From the NCBI RefSeq assembly GCF_018598585.1, contig NZ_JAHESD010000045.1, positions 1 through 50,237 of the forward strand: 50,237 nt of DNA, read 5' to 3'. The DNA comes from Chryseosolibacter indicum. GTDB taxonomy: Bacteria; Bacteroidota; Bacteroidia; Cytophagales; Cyclobacteriaceae. A model generated the notes under the pieces. The model had not been told where the DNA came from, made no database searches, and saw only the letters and a program-made list of their open reading frames with translations. This document shows positions 26,458-34,336 of this stretch, piece after piece; position 1 is the first letter of the stretch, and each line of letters begins with the position of its first letter. Both the position numbers and the translations under genes were made by a program.

Positions 26458-27477
26458 TTAATTGTTCGCTGTATAAGCTTTGGGTGTTGTTCCTGTCCAC
26501 CTTTTGAATGCTCTTAGGAAGGCGCTTTGTTCATTATACCCGAGAATATGAGCAATGTCTTTAATGGTATATTTTCTAGAGTCGATGTAATTGATTGCTA
26601 ATGTCTTTCTTACGTCTTCTACTATTGCCATGTAGCTCACCCCTTCTTCTTTTAGCTTGCGCTGTAAAGTTCTTGCACTCAAATTAAAATTAGCGGCAAC
26701 ATCTTCAAGCGAAAGCGTATGTAAGTAAGTATTTGAAAGCAAGTGGTTATAGATCCTTGTTTGTAAGGTGGTAGCCTCACTATTCTTCATCAACACACTG
26801 ATCTTTTGCAGGAGGTAGTTTTGAAGTTCATAATCCGCAGAAAGAATATGCTGATCATATACGCCCTTTGGAAATTCTATTGTATGTTCTGATGCGTTTG
26901 GTGATATTGGGCACTGGAAGATGCGTATATATTCAGTTTCATTAGCAATTGTGTAAGGAAACTTTACTGATATGGGATGTATCTTCTCGAGAAGCAGTCC
27001 GTTCAATTCGTGAACAACAAAAACAGTAAGGTAGTCGGCCATATGGCGATACGTTGATGCAAATTTCTCTTTAGATTCATCGGCGATTATTAATATGTTA
27101 AAAGTATCTTCATTGTGAATAATCTTCATGGAGAATATACCGGTTACAAGGCGAGTAAGGGAACAGGCATTTGTTAACGCTTCACCTACAGTTGCTGATG
27201 TTTGTACAATCTGGCCTACTACGCCGAGCGCCGCTAATTGCATTGACTCGCCAAAATGAAGACCAAAGAGCGGATCATTGGTAAGATAACTTACGTTTTT
27301 CCATAAGCTATTTATTTCCGCTGCACCAATGGGTTTGGAGGGGGGTTGCGTGAGCATGGCATATTTGATTCCTGACAAGTCGCAAAGCCTTTTAGGATTT
27401 ACATTCCTGGTTGTGCCATAAGCAAGCAGAGCTAGGATTAACTTCTTTTGAAAACCTTCCATAAATGAAATTTTCAT
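26458..27477 (-). CDS. AraC-family regulator with arabinose-binding-like N-terminal domain
   Basis: The first 190 residues match the N-terminal domain of OruR/ArgR-type AraC regulators (for example LFGLHFGESMQLAALGVVGQI). The C-terminal 80 residues hold two helix-turn-helix motifs, LEDVAANFNLSARTLQRKLKEEG and IKDIAHILGYNEQSAFLRAFKRW, with the family ending GTTPKAY. The ATG at 27477 is chosen; a TTG directly before it is possible. The gene diverges from the TM/SnoaL fusion gene across a 124-base gap that holds a palindrome and a promoter box, so it probably controls that gene, its own, or both. Confidence 0.9.
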   Translation of the reverse strand: MKISFMEGFQKKLILALLAYGTTRNVNPKRLCDLSGIKYAMLTQPPSKPIGAAEINSLWKNVSYLTNDPLFGLHFGESMQLAALGVVGQIVQTSATVGEALTNACSLTRLVTGIFSMKIIHNEDTFNILIIADESKEKFASTYRHMADYLTVFVVHELNGLLLEKIHPISVKFPYTIANETEYIRIFQCPISPNASEHTIEFPKGVYDQHILSADYELQNYLLQKISVLMKNSEATTLQTRIYNHLLSNTYLHTLSLEDVAANFNLSARTLQRKLKEEGVSYMAIVEDVRKTLAINYIDSRKYTIKDIAHILGYNEQSAFLRAFKRWTGTTPKAYTANN

Positions 27478-27508
27478 CAAAAATATTAGTAGGCAACATA
27501 CGAAAAGA

Positions 27509-27520
27509 CACGATGTCGTG
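27509..27520. promoter_or_regulatory. Palindrome in the AraC/TM-SnoaL divergent gap
   Basis: CACGA (27509-27513) and TCGTG (27516-27520) are separated by TG, giving near-perfect twofold symmetry. It lies between the two divergent start codons and is a candidate operator. Confidence 0.4.
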
Positions 27521-27572
27521 AAATGGCAATACGTTGGCGCGTGCAGATAACGGGCTGACGTACGCCGCCATA

Positions 27573-27580
27573 TAGCTTTG
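27573..27580 (+). promoter_or_regulatory. Bacteroidota -7 box for the TM-SnoaL gene
   Basis: TAGCTTTG matches TAnnTTTG exactly. The predicted start of transcription is near 27587, which leaves about 15 bases before the ATG at 27602. No perfect -33 TTTG is at the right distance, consistent with activator dependence. Confidence 0.45.
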
Positions 27581-27601
27581 TAATAACAAAACTCAAAGAT
27601 T

Positions 27602-28501
27602 ATGTTACCATTAAAAACAACATTAACAATTAACGCTTTAAGCTCGGGAGCTACTGGCGTTCTCCTGGTTGTCTTAGCTCAAGGCATCGCTAAATTATTT
27701 GGCGTTTCTGACATAATTCCCTTTGTAGGAACTGGTATATTTCTTATCGCATTTGGGGGTTATGTTTTCGTGGCGAGCGTTCGGAAAGTTACCGATGTAA
27801 ATACTGTTCGTATTATAATAGTGCTTGACGTTCTGTGGGTTATTGCAAGTTTTGTTCTTATTGCTTTCACTCATTCAAAACTTTCATCTCTAGGTATTAT
27901 TGCAATCATGGTTGTGGCAGTTTGGGTTGCAGGCATGGCATTCCTTCAAAGTAGAGGAATCAAGTTTTTAAATACCGGTATTGCTGTGTTTATACCAATT
28001 CTTTTAGGTGTTTCTTTACTAACCCAACAAGACGTTCTGGGACAAGTTGCTTATACCTCTTTTCGAGGGGAGGCGGAAAAGCCTTCTACTTTAACGTTGT
28101 ATAAAGAAAATGAAAGCTTGGAAGTAGTAACTCGGTTTCTTGAGGCAGTTAAAGAGAAAAATCATGCGAAAGCAGCGCCGTTACTCGACTCATTGATCGA
28201 ATGGCATCAGCCAGGAGATAACAGGTACTCCGGTGTAAAGAAAAATGCAAATGAGGTATTTGTAATGTTTAAAGGCTTTATTGAAACATCAGCAAATTCA
28301 CTACAACTAAGTGATGTTAAAACAATAGCGGTAAATGGAAATAGTGTAGCTTGTCTCCTTCATTGGAATGCAGTAACACCTCACGGTGCAAGATTAGATG
28401 TAGATAATATTGATGTTTATACAGTTGCGGGAGGAAAGATAACGCGGTGTATTGTGTACTCAACTGATCTTGAACAGGAAAATAAGTTTTGGTGGAAATA
28501 G
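27602..28501 (+). CDS. Four-TM protein fused to a SnoaL/NTF2-like domain
   Basis: Residues 1-150 hold four to five hydrophobic helices (ALSSGATGVLLVVLAQGIA through LNTGIAVFIPILLGVSLL). The C-terminal 125 residues (VTRFLEAVKEKNHAKAAPLLD, VIDVYTVAGGKITR-like region near the end) look like an NTF2/SnoaL-type cone, a fold used for ligand binding or isomerase-type reactions on small molecules. I do not know a named family with this fusion. It faces the AraC-family gene and is probably controlled by it. A terminator-type hairpin lies after its stop but has the T-tract of the opposite strand. Confidence 0.7.
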   Translation: MLPLKTTLTINALSSGATGVLLVVLAQGIAKLFGVSDIIPFVGTGIFLIAFGGYVFVASVRKVTDVNTVRIIIVLDVLWVIASFVLIAFTHSKLSSLGIIAIMVVAVWVAGMAFLQSRGIKFLNTGIAVFIPILLGVSLLTQQDVLGQVAYTSFRGEAEKPSTLTLYKENESLEVVTRFLEAVKEKNHAKAAPLLDSLIEWHQPGDNRYSGVKKNANEVFVMFKGFIETSANSLQLSDVKTIAVNGNSVACLLHWNAVTPHGARLDVDNIDVYTVAGGKITRCIVYSTDLEQENKFWWK

Positions 28502-28535
28502 GTTAGCAGTGAGGGTGCAATCCGTCTGATGACGT

Positions 28536-28570
28536 TAAATAAAAAAGAGCTTGCTTAATGGCAAGCTCTT
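28536..28570 (-). terminator. Rho-independent terminator for the minus-strand 4-TM gene
   Basis: AAGAGCTTGC (28545-28554) pairs perfectly with GCAAGCTCTT (28561-28570) around a 6-base loop. On the minus strand the stem is followed by TTTTTATTTA, so it terminates the gene ending at 28589. It may also stop the convergent plus-strand gene. Confidence 0.8.
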
Positions 28571-28588
28571 CCTCGGAAAGAAGTACTT

Positions 28589-29083
28589 TTATAGTGCTTT
28601 TTTGAACGCCATCTTGCTACGTTCTTCCTGCTCTTGAGCAGCAATAAATTTCCTTAAATCATCTTCTGATCTTCCATAAGGCAACAGCTCTATCTTTTCA
28701 GCAAAGAGGTCAGAGAAAAACCAAATCGATCCTGCAAGCATAGAGCTGGCAATAATAGTAGCAAGCATATCGGGGATTGGAAGCTTCCAGGTTCCGTAAT
28801 ACAAAATGTTGGTTGACCAAGATGCAATCGCGTAAATCTTGGAAGGAAGACGTTTCCCGTTTAAGATAAACATTAAGATTGCAGCTTCGATTGATACAGC
28901 GAAGATCAAGGCGTGTGTCCAGTTTAATATTGTAATTCTTGAACTTCCGATAGCAAAGCTCATATCAGCAACGCGAATTTGTTCAAAGATGTACATTGTA
29001 TGGATGATCTGTGCTACAAGCACAAATACGAGCGTCAGAAAGACAAGCGTTTCCGACTTTAAAAAATCAATGATCTTTTTCAT
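28589..29083 (-). CDS. Small four-TM membrane protein of unknown function
   Basis: Four hydrophobic helices are visible: LVFLTLVFVLVAQIIHTMYI, WTHALIFAVSIEAAILMFI, IYAIASWSTNILYYGTW and MLATIIASSMLAGSIWFF. A charged C-terminal tail of about 35 residues follows. No motif identifies a family. It lies 53 bases after the saccharopine-dehydrogenase-like gene on the same strand, so cotranscription is possible, and a strong terminator follows. Confidence 0.68.
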   Translation of the reverse strand: MKKIIDFLKSETLVFLTLVFVLVAQIIHTMYIFEQIRVADMSFAIGSSRITILNWTHALIFAVSIEAAILMFILNGKRLPSKIYAIASWSTNILYYGTWKLPIPDMLATIIASSMLAGSIWFFSDLFAEKIELLPYGRSEDDLRKFIAAQEQEERSKMAFKKAL

Positions 29084-29136
29084 TGTGTCTATTTTATATA
29101 TCCTGATTAAACTTTTTACTGATTGGTACTTTGTAC

Positions 29137-30510
29137 TTAAACATTAATAATTCTTTCCTCGTCTATAGAATAACCTTGTACTATTGTTTCCTCTACGTGA
29201 AAGCCAACTCCCAGGTCCACAAGCTCAGCCAATATGGGTTCATAAATATCTTTTGTTGTAGGTATAAATAAACCTTTAACTTTTATGTTATCGAGAAGAA
29301 AAGCCTTGGCTGCAGCACCTGTAGTAAGACCTATTGCCTTTGCTGTAGCGGAATCGGTTTTGTTTTCTCCTTGTGCTACAAGCGTTGCCTTCATGCGATG
29401 CTTTACACCTTTAAGGATATACTCCATTTGGTGTTGCATGATAATACAATCTTTATCTTTATCGTCCATCGCAAACTTCTTCTCGAGTAAGTGCTGAAGT
29501 AAAGTTGCCGGCGTTGGATCTTTTGCGTTTATCCATTCATCATCAAATAAACCTAGCCATCTTAATTTCAGGATGTCTTCTTCGGTAGCGTTGATAAACT
29601 TCTTCAATCGCGTCTCTAAATGCTCATCTTCGCTGTAAGGCAGCAAAGAGTCAAGGAAGTTGTAGTAAGACGCAAACTCGAACATCTCAATTTTCGGATG
29701 AGGGTCGGTCATTCCGAGGTTGATGAGCAGTCTCCATATTTGCTCGAATTCTGATCTTAAGATTCTTCCCTTTACAACAGTATCTGCTTCGTTGAGCTGA
29801 TAAATTTTCTTACAATAGAGCGCATCACCTTCTGGTATTACACTCAAGTCCTTAAGACCTGAGATTTTAATGGATTCCGCACGTTCAAAAAGATGTTGAT
29901 AGGGGATATGTGAAATTTTTCCCTTTATTAATTGCCTGTTCGTCTGCCGTCCTATTTGGATGGTATCGGCAGCAGTATCGATAAGTTTAAATTCCAAAGG
30001 ATTATCAATGGAGTCTTCTGCAAGGATATTTCCGCTATAACTTTTGAAAGATGAAATTCTGCCGCCGCGGATATGAATATTGTCAATTGCCTTTTTTGCC
30101 GTTATGTGATCCAGGCCGGCAGCAAACCCACATTCCATCAAAAAGAGTGTTTCATTCTCTTCAATCTGTGGCTTTCGTGACAACATTTGTCTGTTAAGTC
30201 GGGCAGGCGTAATGAAACTCTTTTTATTAGCTATGCAAAGATCTGCGACCTGCAACAACATAGCATCGGGTAGCATTCCAATAACAAGATCTACTTTACG
30301 AATAGCAAGAACACATTGGCGATAATCTGTGATGTTAATAAAGACAACATCTTTGCTGAATTTTTCATGTCTCAGCTGATCAGCCATTTTAGGCTCAAAC
30401 ATGCTCCCTACACATATTTTCCATCCATATCTTCTACCCTCAATAACCATATACCTGATTAAGGGAACAGAAAACCGAATGGTGCTCATCAGTAAGAGGA
30501 CAGTTTTCAC
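29137..30510 (-). CDS. Saccharopine dehydrogenase-like protein with a lost glycine-rich loop
   Basis: The middle and C-terminal parts match the saccharopine dehydrogenase (glutamate-forming, Lys9-type) family: MECGFAAGLDHITA near 127-140 corresponds to the family's C-x-DPGIDH segment, the region 240-330 carries the family's WRLLINLGM segment, and the end shows AKAIGLTTGAAAKAFLLDNI and IYEPILAELVDLGVGF. The N-terminal strand-turn-helix is MKTVLLLMSTIRFSVPLIRYM, where the normal enzyme has a GAG or similar glycine-rich NAD(P)-binding loop. This loss may abolish dinucleotide binding or mark a different cofactor mode. Length (457 aa) is otherwise normal. It sits upstream of the small 4-TM gene. 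Confidence 0.8.
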   Translation of the reverse strand: MKTVLLLMSTIRFSVPLIRYMVIEGRRYGWKICVGSMFEPKMADQLRHEKFSKDVVFINITDYRQCVLAIRKVDLVIGMLPDAMLLQVADLCIANKKSFITPARLNRQMLSRKPQIEENETLFLMECGFAAGLDHITAKKAIDNIHIRGGRISSFKSYSGNILAEDSIDNPLEFKLIDTAADTIQIGRQTNRQLIKGKISHIPYQHLFERAESIKISGLKDLSVIPEGDALYCKKIYQLNEADTVVKGRILRSEFEQIWRLLINLGMTDPHPKIEMFEFASYYNFLDSLLPYSEDEHLETRLKKFINATEEDILKLRWLGLFDDEWINAKDPTPATLLQHLLEKKFAMDDKDKDCIIMQHQMEYILKGVKHRMKATLVAQGENKTDSATAKAIGLTTGAAAKAFLLDNIKVKGLFIPTTKDIYEPILAELVDLGVGFHVEETIVQGYSIDEERIINV

Positions 30511-31143
30511 AATTTAGATTGGTTTGGCTAATGAAAGTTGCATGCTTTTTAGCTCTTATTGTGCAGAGACATCTTTAAATTATTACTTCAGCAAGAAACG
30601 CCTCTCCAAGCGGCCATTTTAGTCACTTTGACTAATATAAAGTGGTAATTCATTGCTTAATGCTGCTTCTTAAAGAAATTATATTTGACTAAGCGACAGT
30701 AAAGCCACTTTTGTTACACCTGAAATAGAATGCAATAAATCCGTCATAAGTGACATTTTTATAAGATTTCTCATGTAAATGTTACAAAAACAAAAAAATT
30801 ATTACATGAAAAATCGCTTTTGACGGGATCCGATTTCCTTTAAAATAGTCTTAAAAGCTTAAAAAAGCTTCTTGTAAGCGGGGCTATGAGTCGAAAGATT
30901 ACAGGATCCATACTGATGTCAATTACCACTCTCCTACTTAACTTAATCGTAAGAAATCAACTTATTACTACTTCTTTGTCTCTCCAACATTGAACGCGCG
31001 CCTTAGTGTATATGCGTATTCGCGCTAAGTATTTCTACTGATCTTACTCAGTGAAAGACTTATCGGTAAATACAGTATTTAACTGATGTTCTCGATCTAA
31101 TAGCATTCTAACTTTGTAGCGTCTATTGATTGAGCTGTTAGTC
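30511..31143. other. Long gene-free stretch with repeats upstream of the chemotaxis operon
   Basis: No convincing gene is seen in 633 bases. The stretch holds an inverted repeat TTAGTC-ACTTT-GACTAA (30619-30635), the direct repeat TTTGACTAA at 30627-30635 and 30684-30692, an inverted pair AAAGTGG/CCACTTT (30639-30645 and 30705-30711), and a TCATGTAA/TTACATGA pair around an A-rich centre near 30773-30806. Several could be regulator sites or RNA stems. Confidence 0.5.
31109..31116 (+). promoter_or_regulatory. Bacteroidota -7 box for the chemotaxis operon
   Basis: TAACTTTG fits TAnnTTTG exactly. Transcription would start near 31123, about 20 bases before the ATG at 31144. No perfect -33 motif is visible. 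The TTG at 31126, in frame with the first gene, would leave almost no leader, which favours the ATG. Confidence 0.45.
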
Positions 31144-32958
31144 ATGCAAATCCCCACAAAAATCTCTTCAAGCATTTCAACCTGGAGTGTATGCTATTGG
31201 AGTTTTTCGCTTCTGTCATTGCTCATGATATTGGCTCTTGCTTTACTGGAACGAGACAGGTCTTATAAACAACAATCAATTTGCCATCTTGAATTAAGTC
31301 TTCATTATCTTGATCAAATAGGGATACATACAAAATATGGCACCCTTGCAAATTCAGAATCAACACAAGCTATAGATCAAGCACATCAGTTATATCAGGA
31401 AGCTTTAACCAAAGCGTTGTTGCATGTTGATAAAGCATATTTTCGATTATCAATACAAAACAGGATTGATGAAGTAAAGGCTGGAATGCCTCGTCAAATT
31501 GTAAACTTCGCTTCATTAACAGCTATAAATGAACGTGCTCCTACTCTATTACATAACGCAAAGTCCTCGACTCGGGCCATGCTTTCGCTTATCTCACAGG
31601 AGCAAAATAATTTAAACAAGATGATGGTTGTGTTGATAATCGGGTGTGGTGTAATGCTTGCAATAGCCTATACAGGAACACACATCAACAACTACTACAG
31701 GTTTATAAAACCGCAGAAAAGCCATACACATCTTCTTGAGAGTGCGCTTAATGGAAAGATAACAGAGAGCGAATTGCTCACGCACATCGCGACCAAGAGT
31801 CAGTTTGGTGGAGTATTGCATAGAACAATAAGTGCAATCAGAAATACAGAGCGATTTGTTACTCATCTAAGTAGCGGTAACTTCGATTTACAGGTTGACT
31901 ATGATAATAACGATCATTTCCAGAATTCACTGAAAAGCATGCAGGAAAAACTTAAGGAAATAACTCTTAAGGAAAAAACAAACGCACTGGTAAATGAAAA
32001 TCTTAATGCATTAGAAAAGCTTATCAAAGTTGAATCAGATACGAATATGCTTTATGAGAAGGTTATAGCCCTTCTTACCAAAGGCTCATCATCGACAGTA
32101 GGAATACTTTATGCTATTAACGATGAAAATAGTAATGAGCCATTTTTATTTCAGTTAAGTTCGTTCGGTTATTTAGGGTCAAAGAGCAGGGAGTTAAAAA
32201 CTGTAAGAATAGGAGAGGGGCAATTGGGTCAGGCTGTAGTTGACAAGAAAACAGTTTTATTAAGCAATTTACCCGATTCTTATGTTAAAATTCAATCAGG
32301 TCTTGGTGCCTCTTCTGCACACTACATTCTTATCGTTCCTTTGATTTTCAAGAATGATCTTTATGGAGCATTGGAGCTTGCCTCTTTTTCATCTTTTGAA
32401 AAGCATCATGTTCAGTTTATTGAAAAGGCAGCGGAAAGTCTTGCAGCGCATTTATTTAATCATAAAGTAAATGATCAGGCAAAGCGCAATCTGGAAAAGT
32501 TGGCTGATAAGCAGGCGAAGGAATTGGTCGAAATACATAGACTGCAAGAGAAAACATATAAGGAGCTTGAATTAAAACTAACAGAAGTAGAAGACGAGAA
32601 GTATAAAAACGAAGCGATTCTTGAGGGATGCGTGGACGCAGTAATTTGTTTTGATTCCTCAGGGAAAATAAACTTCTGCAATAAAGCGTGTGAGGAAGTA
32701 TTTGGCTATTCTAAAGCTCATCTTAGAGAAGTTGGAATTTTCAATTTAATTCCAATGAGGGTGGATAACAATGAAAATCACAGGTGCTTTTATGTAAATG
32801 GTGGCACGGAAAAGGAAATAGGTGTGCGTACAGAAGCATGTATTACATCCATGACCGGAGACGCTGTTGATGTTTTAATTACATCTACTACTGTTGATGT
32901 TAATCATAAAGCGCTTTTTACATTCTTCATTCAAAAGATATCAGTTGATCTATTTTAA
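31144..32958 (+). CDS. Membrane sensor with HAMP, GAF and PAS domains but no output domain
   Basis: Two membrane helices (about 20-36 and 160-180 counted from the ATG) flank a helical periplasmic region that resembles a four-helix or CHASE3-type sensor. A HAMP-like segment follows (FVTHLSSGNFDLQVDYDNNDH, then SLKSMQEKLKEI), then a GAF domain (about 290-420), a coiled coil, and a C-terminal PAS domain (about 480-600) with GCVDAVICFDSSGKINFCN. The protein ends after PAS, with no HisKA, methyl-accepting or cyclase domain. It heads the chemotaxis operon, 11 bases before the next gene, so it may signal by direct contact with that module. The ATG at 31144 is chosen over the TTG at 31126. Confidence 0.8.
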   Translation: MQIPTKISSSISTWSVCYWSFSLLSLLMILALALLERDRSYKQQSICHLELSLHYLDQIGIHTKYGTLANSESTQAIDQAHQLYQEALTKALLHVDKAYFRLSIQNRIDEVKAGMPRQIVNFASLTAINERAPTLLHNAKSSTRAMLSLISQEQNNLNKMMVVLIIGCGVMLAIAYTGTHINNYYRFIKPQKSHTHLLESALNGKITESELLTHIATKSQFGGVLHRTISAIRNTERFVTHLSSGNFDLQVDYDNNDHFQNSLKSMQEKLKEITLKEKTNALVNENLNALEKLIKVESDTNMLYEKVIALLTKGSSSTVGILYAINDENSNEPFLFQLSSFGYLGSKSRELKTVRIGEGQLGQAVVDKKTVLLSNLPDSYVKIQSGLGASSAHYILIVPLIFKNDLYGALELASFSSFEKHHVQFIEKAAESLAAHLFNHKVNDQAKRNLEKLADKQAKELVEIHRLQEKTYKELELKLTEVEDEKYKNEAILEGCVDAVICFDSSGKINFCNKACEEVFGYSKAHLREVGIFNLIPMRVDNNENHRCFYVNGGTEKEIGVRTEACITSMTGDAVDVLITSTTVDVNHKALFTFFIQKISVDLF

Positions 32959-32969
32959 TAGTTGGTGTG

Positions 32970-33638
32970 ATGCGCAATGATATGGAGTTTATTGAAGAGA
33001 CAATAGCAGAAGTTAATGGTTCGATTGACTTGTTAGTGCAAATGGTAAGAGAAGGATATGCGCAGGTAAGAACAATTGTTGATGGTCGTTTCTCTAAGGA
33101 TAGTGAAGTTAACAAAGAGGTGAGTTTACTTGTGACGGAGCTACAATTTGACGACTTGTTGACTCAAAAGTGTGATCATGTAAAAACAATACAAGCATGG
33201 ATACTTCAGGAAATGCGATCAAATGTAGCGGCTGATGTTGGCAGTGAGGTAAAAAGGAATGTGTTTTACTTGAACTGGCTGCAAGTTGAGGTGGCATTCG
33301 CTGACTATGTTAAGTCTGATAGTGCTATTAAAAAAGTACTATTGTCTCATTTCGGTTCATCTATCAATGCTTGGGAAACGCTTTTGCTATTTAGATATAC
33401 TGAAGTAATAAAGAATCTTTTTAATGCAATCCGGCAAAAGCTTAAGGATGTCTCCATCAGCCATGTGCGAGGCAGTTATCTTGATTTGGACACAAAGTAT
33501 CATTTGCTCGACAAGCTTTATTCTATGCAAAGCGAGCGACAAGTACTTCAAGCTTATATAGAAAATCCAAAGTTTGAAAACATAAACTATTTGGTTAGCT
33601 CGAGTGATCACAACCCCTCAGCTATAGATTTGTTTTAG
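32970..33638 (+). CDS. Helical chemotaxis-operon protein with a CheZ-like DxxxQ motif
   Basis: The protein is almost all helical. Near residues 60-68 it has LQFDDLLTQ, which lines up with the CheZ active-site segment FQDLTGQ: the Asp and Gln four residues apart (D63 and Q67 counting from a GTG at 32967; one less from the ATG at 32970) are in register with CheZ Asp143 and Gln147. In CheZ these residues dephosphorylate CheY-P. The gene lies two genes before cheY. The overall sequence is not clearly CheZ, and an LQF-x-D motif also occurs in some MCP-like proteins, so a phosphatase role is a hypothesis. The start could be GTG at 32967, ATG at 32970 or ATG at 32982. Confidence 0.72.
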   Translation: MRNDMEFIEETIAEVNGSIDLLVQMVREGYAQVRTIVDGRFSKDSEVNKEVSLLVTELQFDDLLTQKCDHVKTIQAWILQEMRSNVAADVGSEVKRNVFYLNWLQVEVAFADYVKSDSAIKKVLLSHFGSSINAWETLLLFRYTEVIKNLFNAIRQKLKDVSISHVRGSYLDLDTKYHLLDKLYSMQSERQVLQAYIENPKFENINYLVSSSDHNPSAIDLF

Positions 33639-33641
33639 CCT

Positions 33642-33950
33642 ATGAAACCAATAGTTACAATAGAAAAGGAAAATAACAACATTACTAAGGTAATGCTCTC
33701 CGGAGATCTTACTGTGAAATATCATAAGGATATAGCTGAAGCTTTCCAAAAGTTATCGGCAGAATCTACAACATCAATAGTAGTAGATAATCCTTCTGCG
33801 ATTGATTTGTGCTTTTTACAAGTTTTATGGTCTTACAAAAAGTATCATAAAATGCGGGGGCAGAATATAAGCATATCATTTACTTTAGGTGATGCTGAAT
33901 ACAGTCTTCTTTTACGAACAGGATTTCAAACACTACTAGAGCAAGCTTAA
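33642..33950 (+). CDS. STAS-domain protein in the chemotaxis operon
   Basis: The 102 residues show the STAS strand-helix order: KVMLSGDLTVKYHKDIAEAF, then SIVVDNPSAIDLCFLQVLWSY, then ISISFTLGDAE and LLLRTGF. In antagonist-type STAS proteins a phosphorylatable Ser or Thr follows the conserved Asp two positions on (DLS-type). Here the sequence is D55-L56-C57, so that site is Cys and phosphorylation there is unlikely. STAS proteins occur in several non-flagellar chemotaxis-like clusters. It begins three bases after the CheZ-like gene, and cheY follows after 17 bases. Confidence 0.75.
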   Translation: MKPIVTIEKENNNITKVMLSGDLTVKYHKDIAEAFQKLSAESTTSIVVDNPSAIDLCFLQVLWSYKKYHKMRGQNISISFTLGDAEYSLLLRTGFQTLLEQA

Positions 33951-33967
33951 CTCACAATATTATATCT

Positions 33968-34333
33968 ATGAGTAAAACAATTCTTATTGCTGACGATTCA
34001 GAAAGTATTCGTGAGCTGGTGGAGATCACACTTAAGTCAGCAGGCTATAATGTATTAAAGAGCGTAGACGGGGTAGATGCATTAAAACATCTCAACGGCC
34101 AAACAATTGACCTGGTGATTACGGATTTGAATATGCCTGCACTTGATGGTATAGCACTTATAAAAGAAATAAGAGCTCGGCAGGATTATTCTACGCTTCC
34201 CATTTTACTGTTAACGACGGAGTCGCAGGCGGCTAAGAAAGAAGAAGCGAAACAAGCAGGGGCTACGGGGTGGATCGTTAAACCGTTTGCTCAGGAAAAG
34301 CTTTTGGCTGTGATTCAAAAGGTAATTCGTTAG
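33968..34333 (+). CDS. cheY: CheY-type response regulator
   Basis: A 121-residue single receiver domain close to classical CheY. The acidic pair is DD at 9-10 in IADDSESIRE, the phosphoacceptor is Asp53 in VITDLNMP, the switch Thr is in LLTTESQ, and the Lys is in IVKPFAQEK near 104. It begins 17 bases after the STAS gene and ends three bases before cheA. It is the expected CheA target. With no flagellar motor genes visible in the window, its output partner is unknown. Confidence 0.93.
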   Translation: MSKTILIADDSESIRELVEITLKSAGYNVLKSVDGVDALKHLNGQTIDLVITDLNMPALDGIALIKEIRARQDYSTLPILLLTTESQAAKKEEAKQAGATGWIVKPFAQEKLLAVIQKVIR

Positions 34334-34336
34334 CGT

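Noticed and set aside
31126-31143. TTG start for the first gene of the chemotaxis operon
   Set aside because: It is only about 3 bases after the predicted transcription start, whereas the ATG at 31144 leaves a workable leader.
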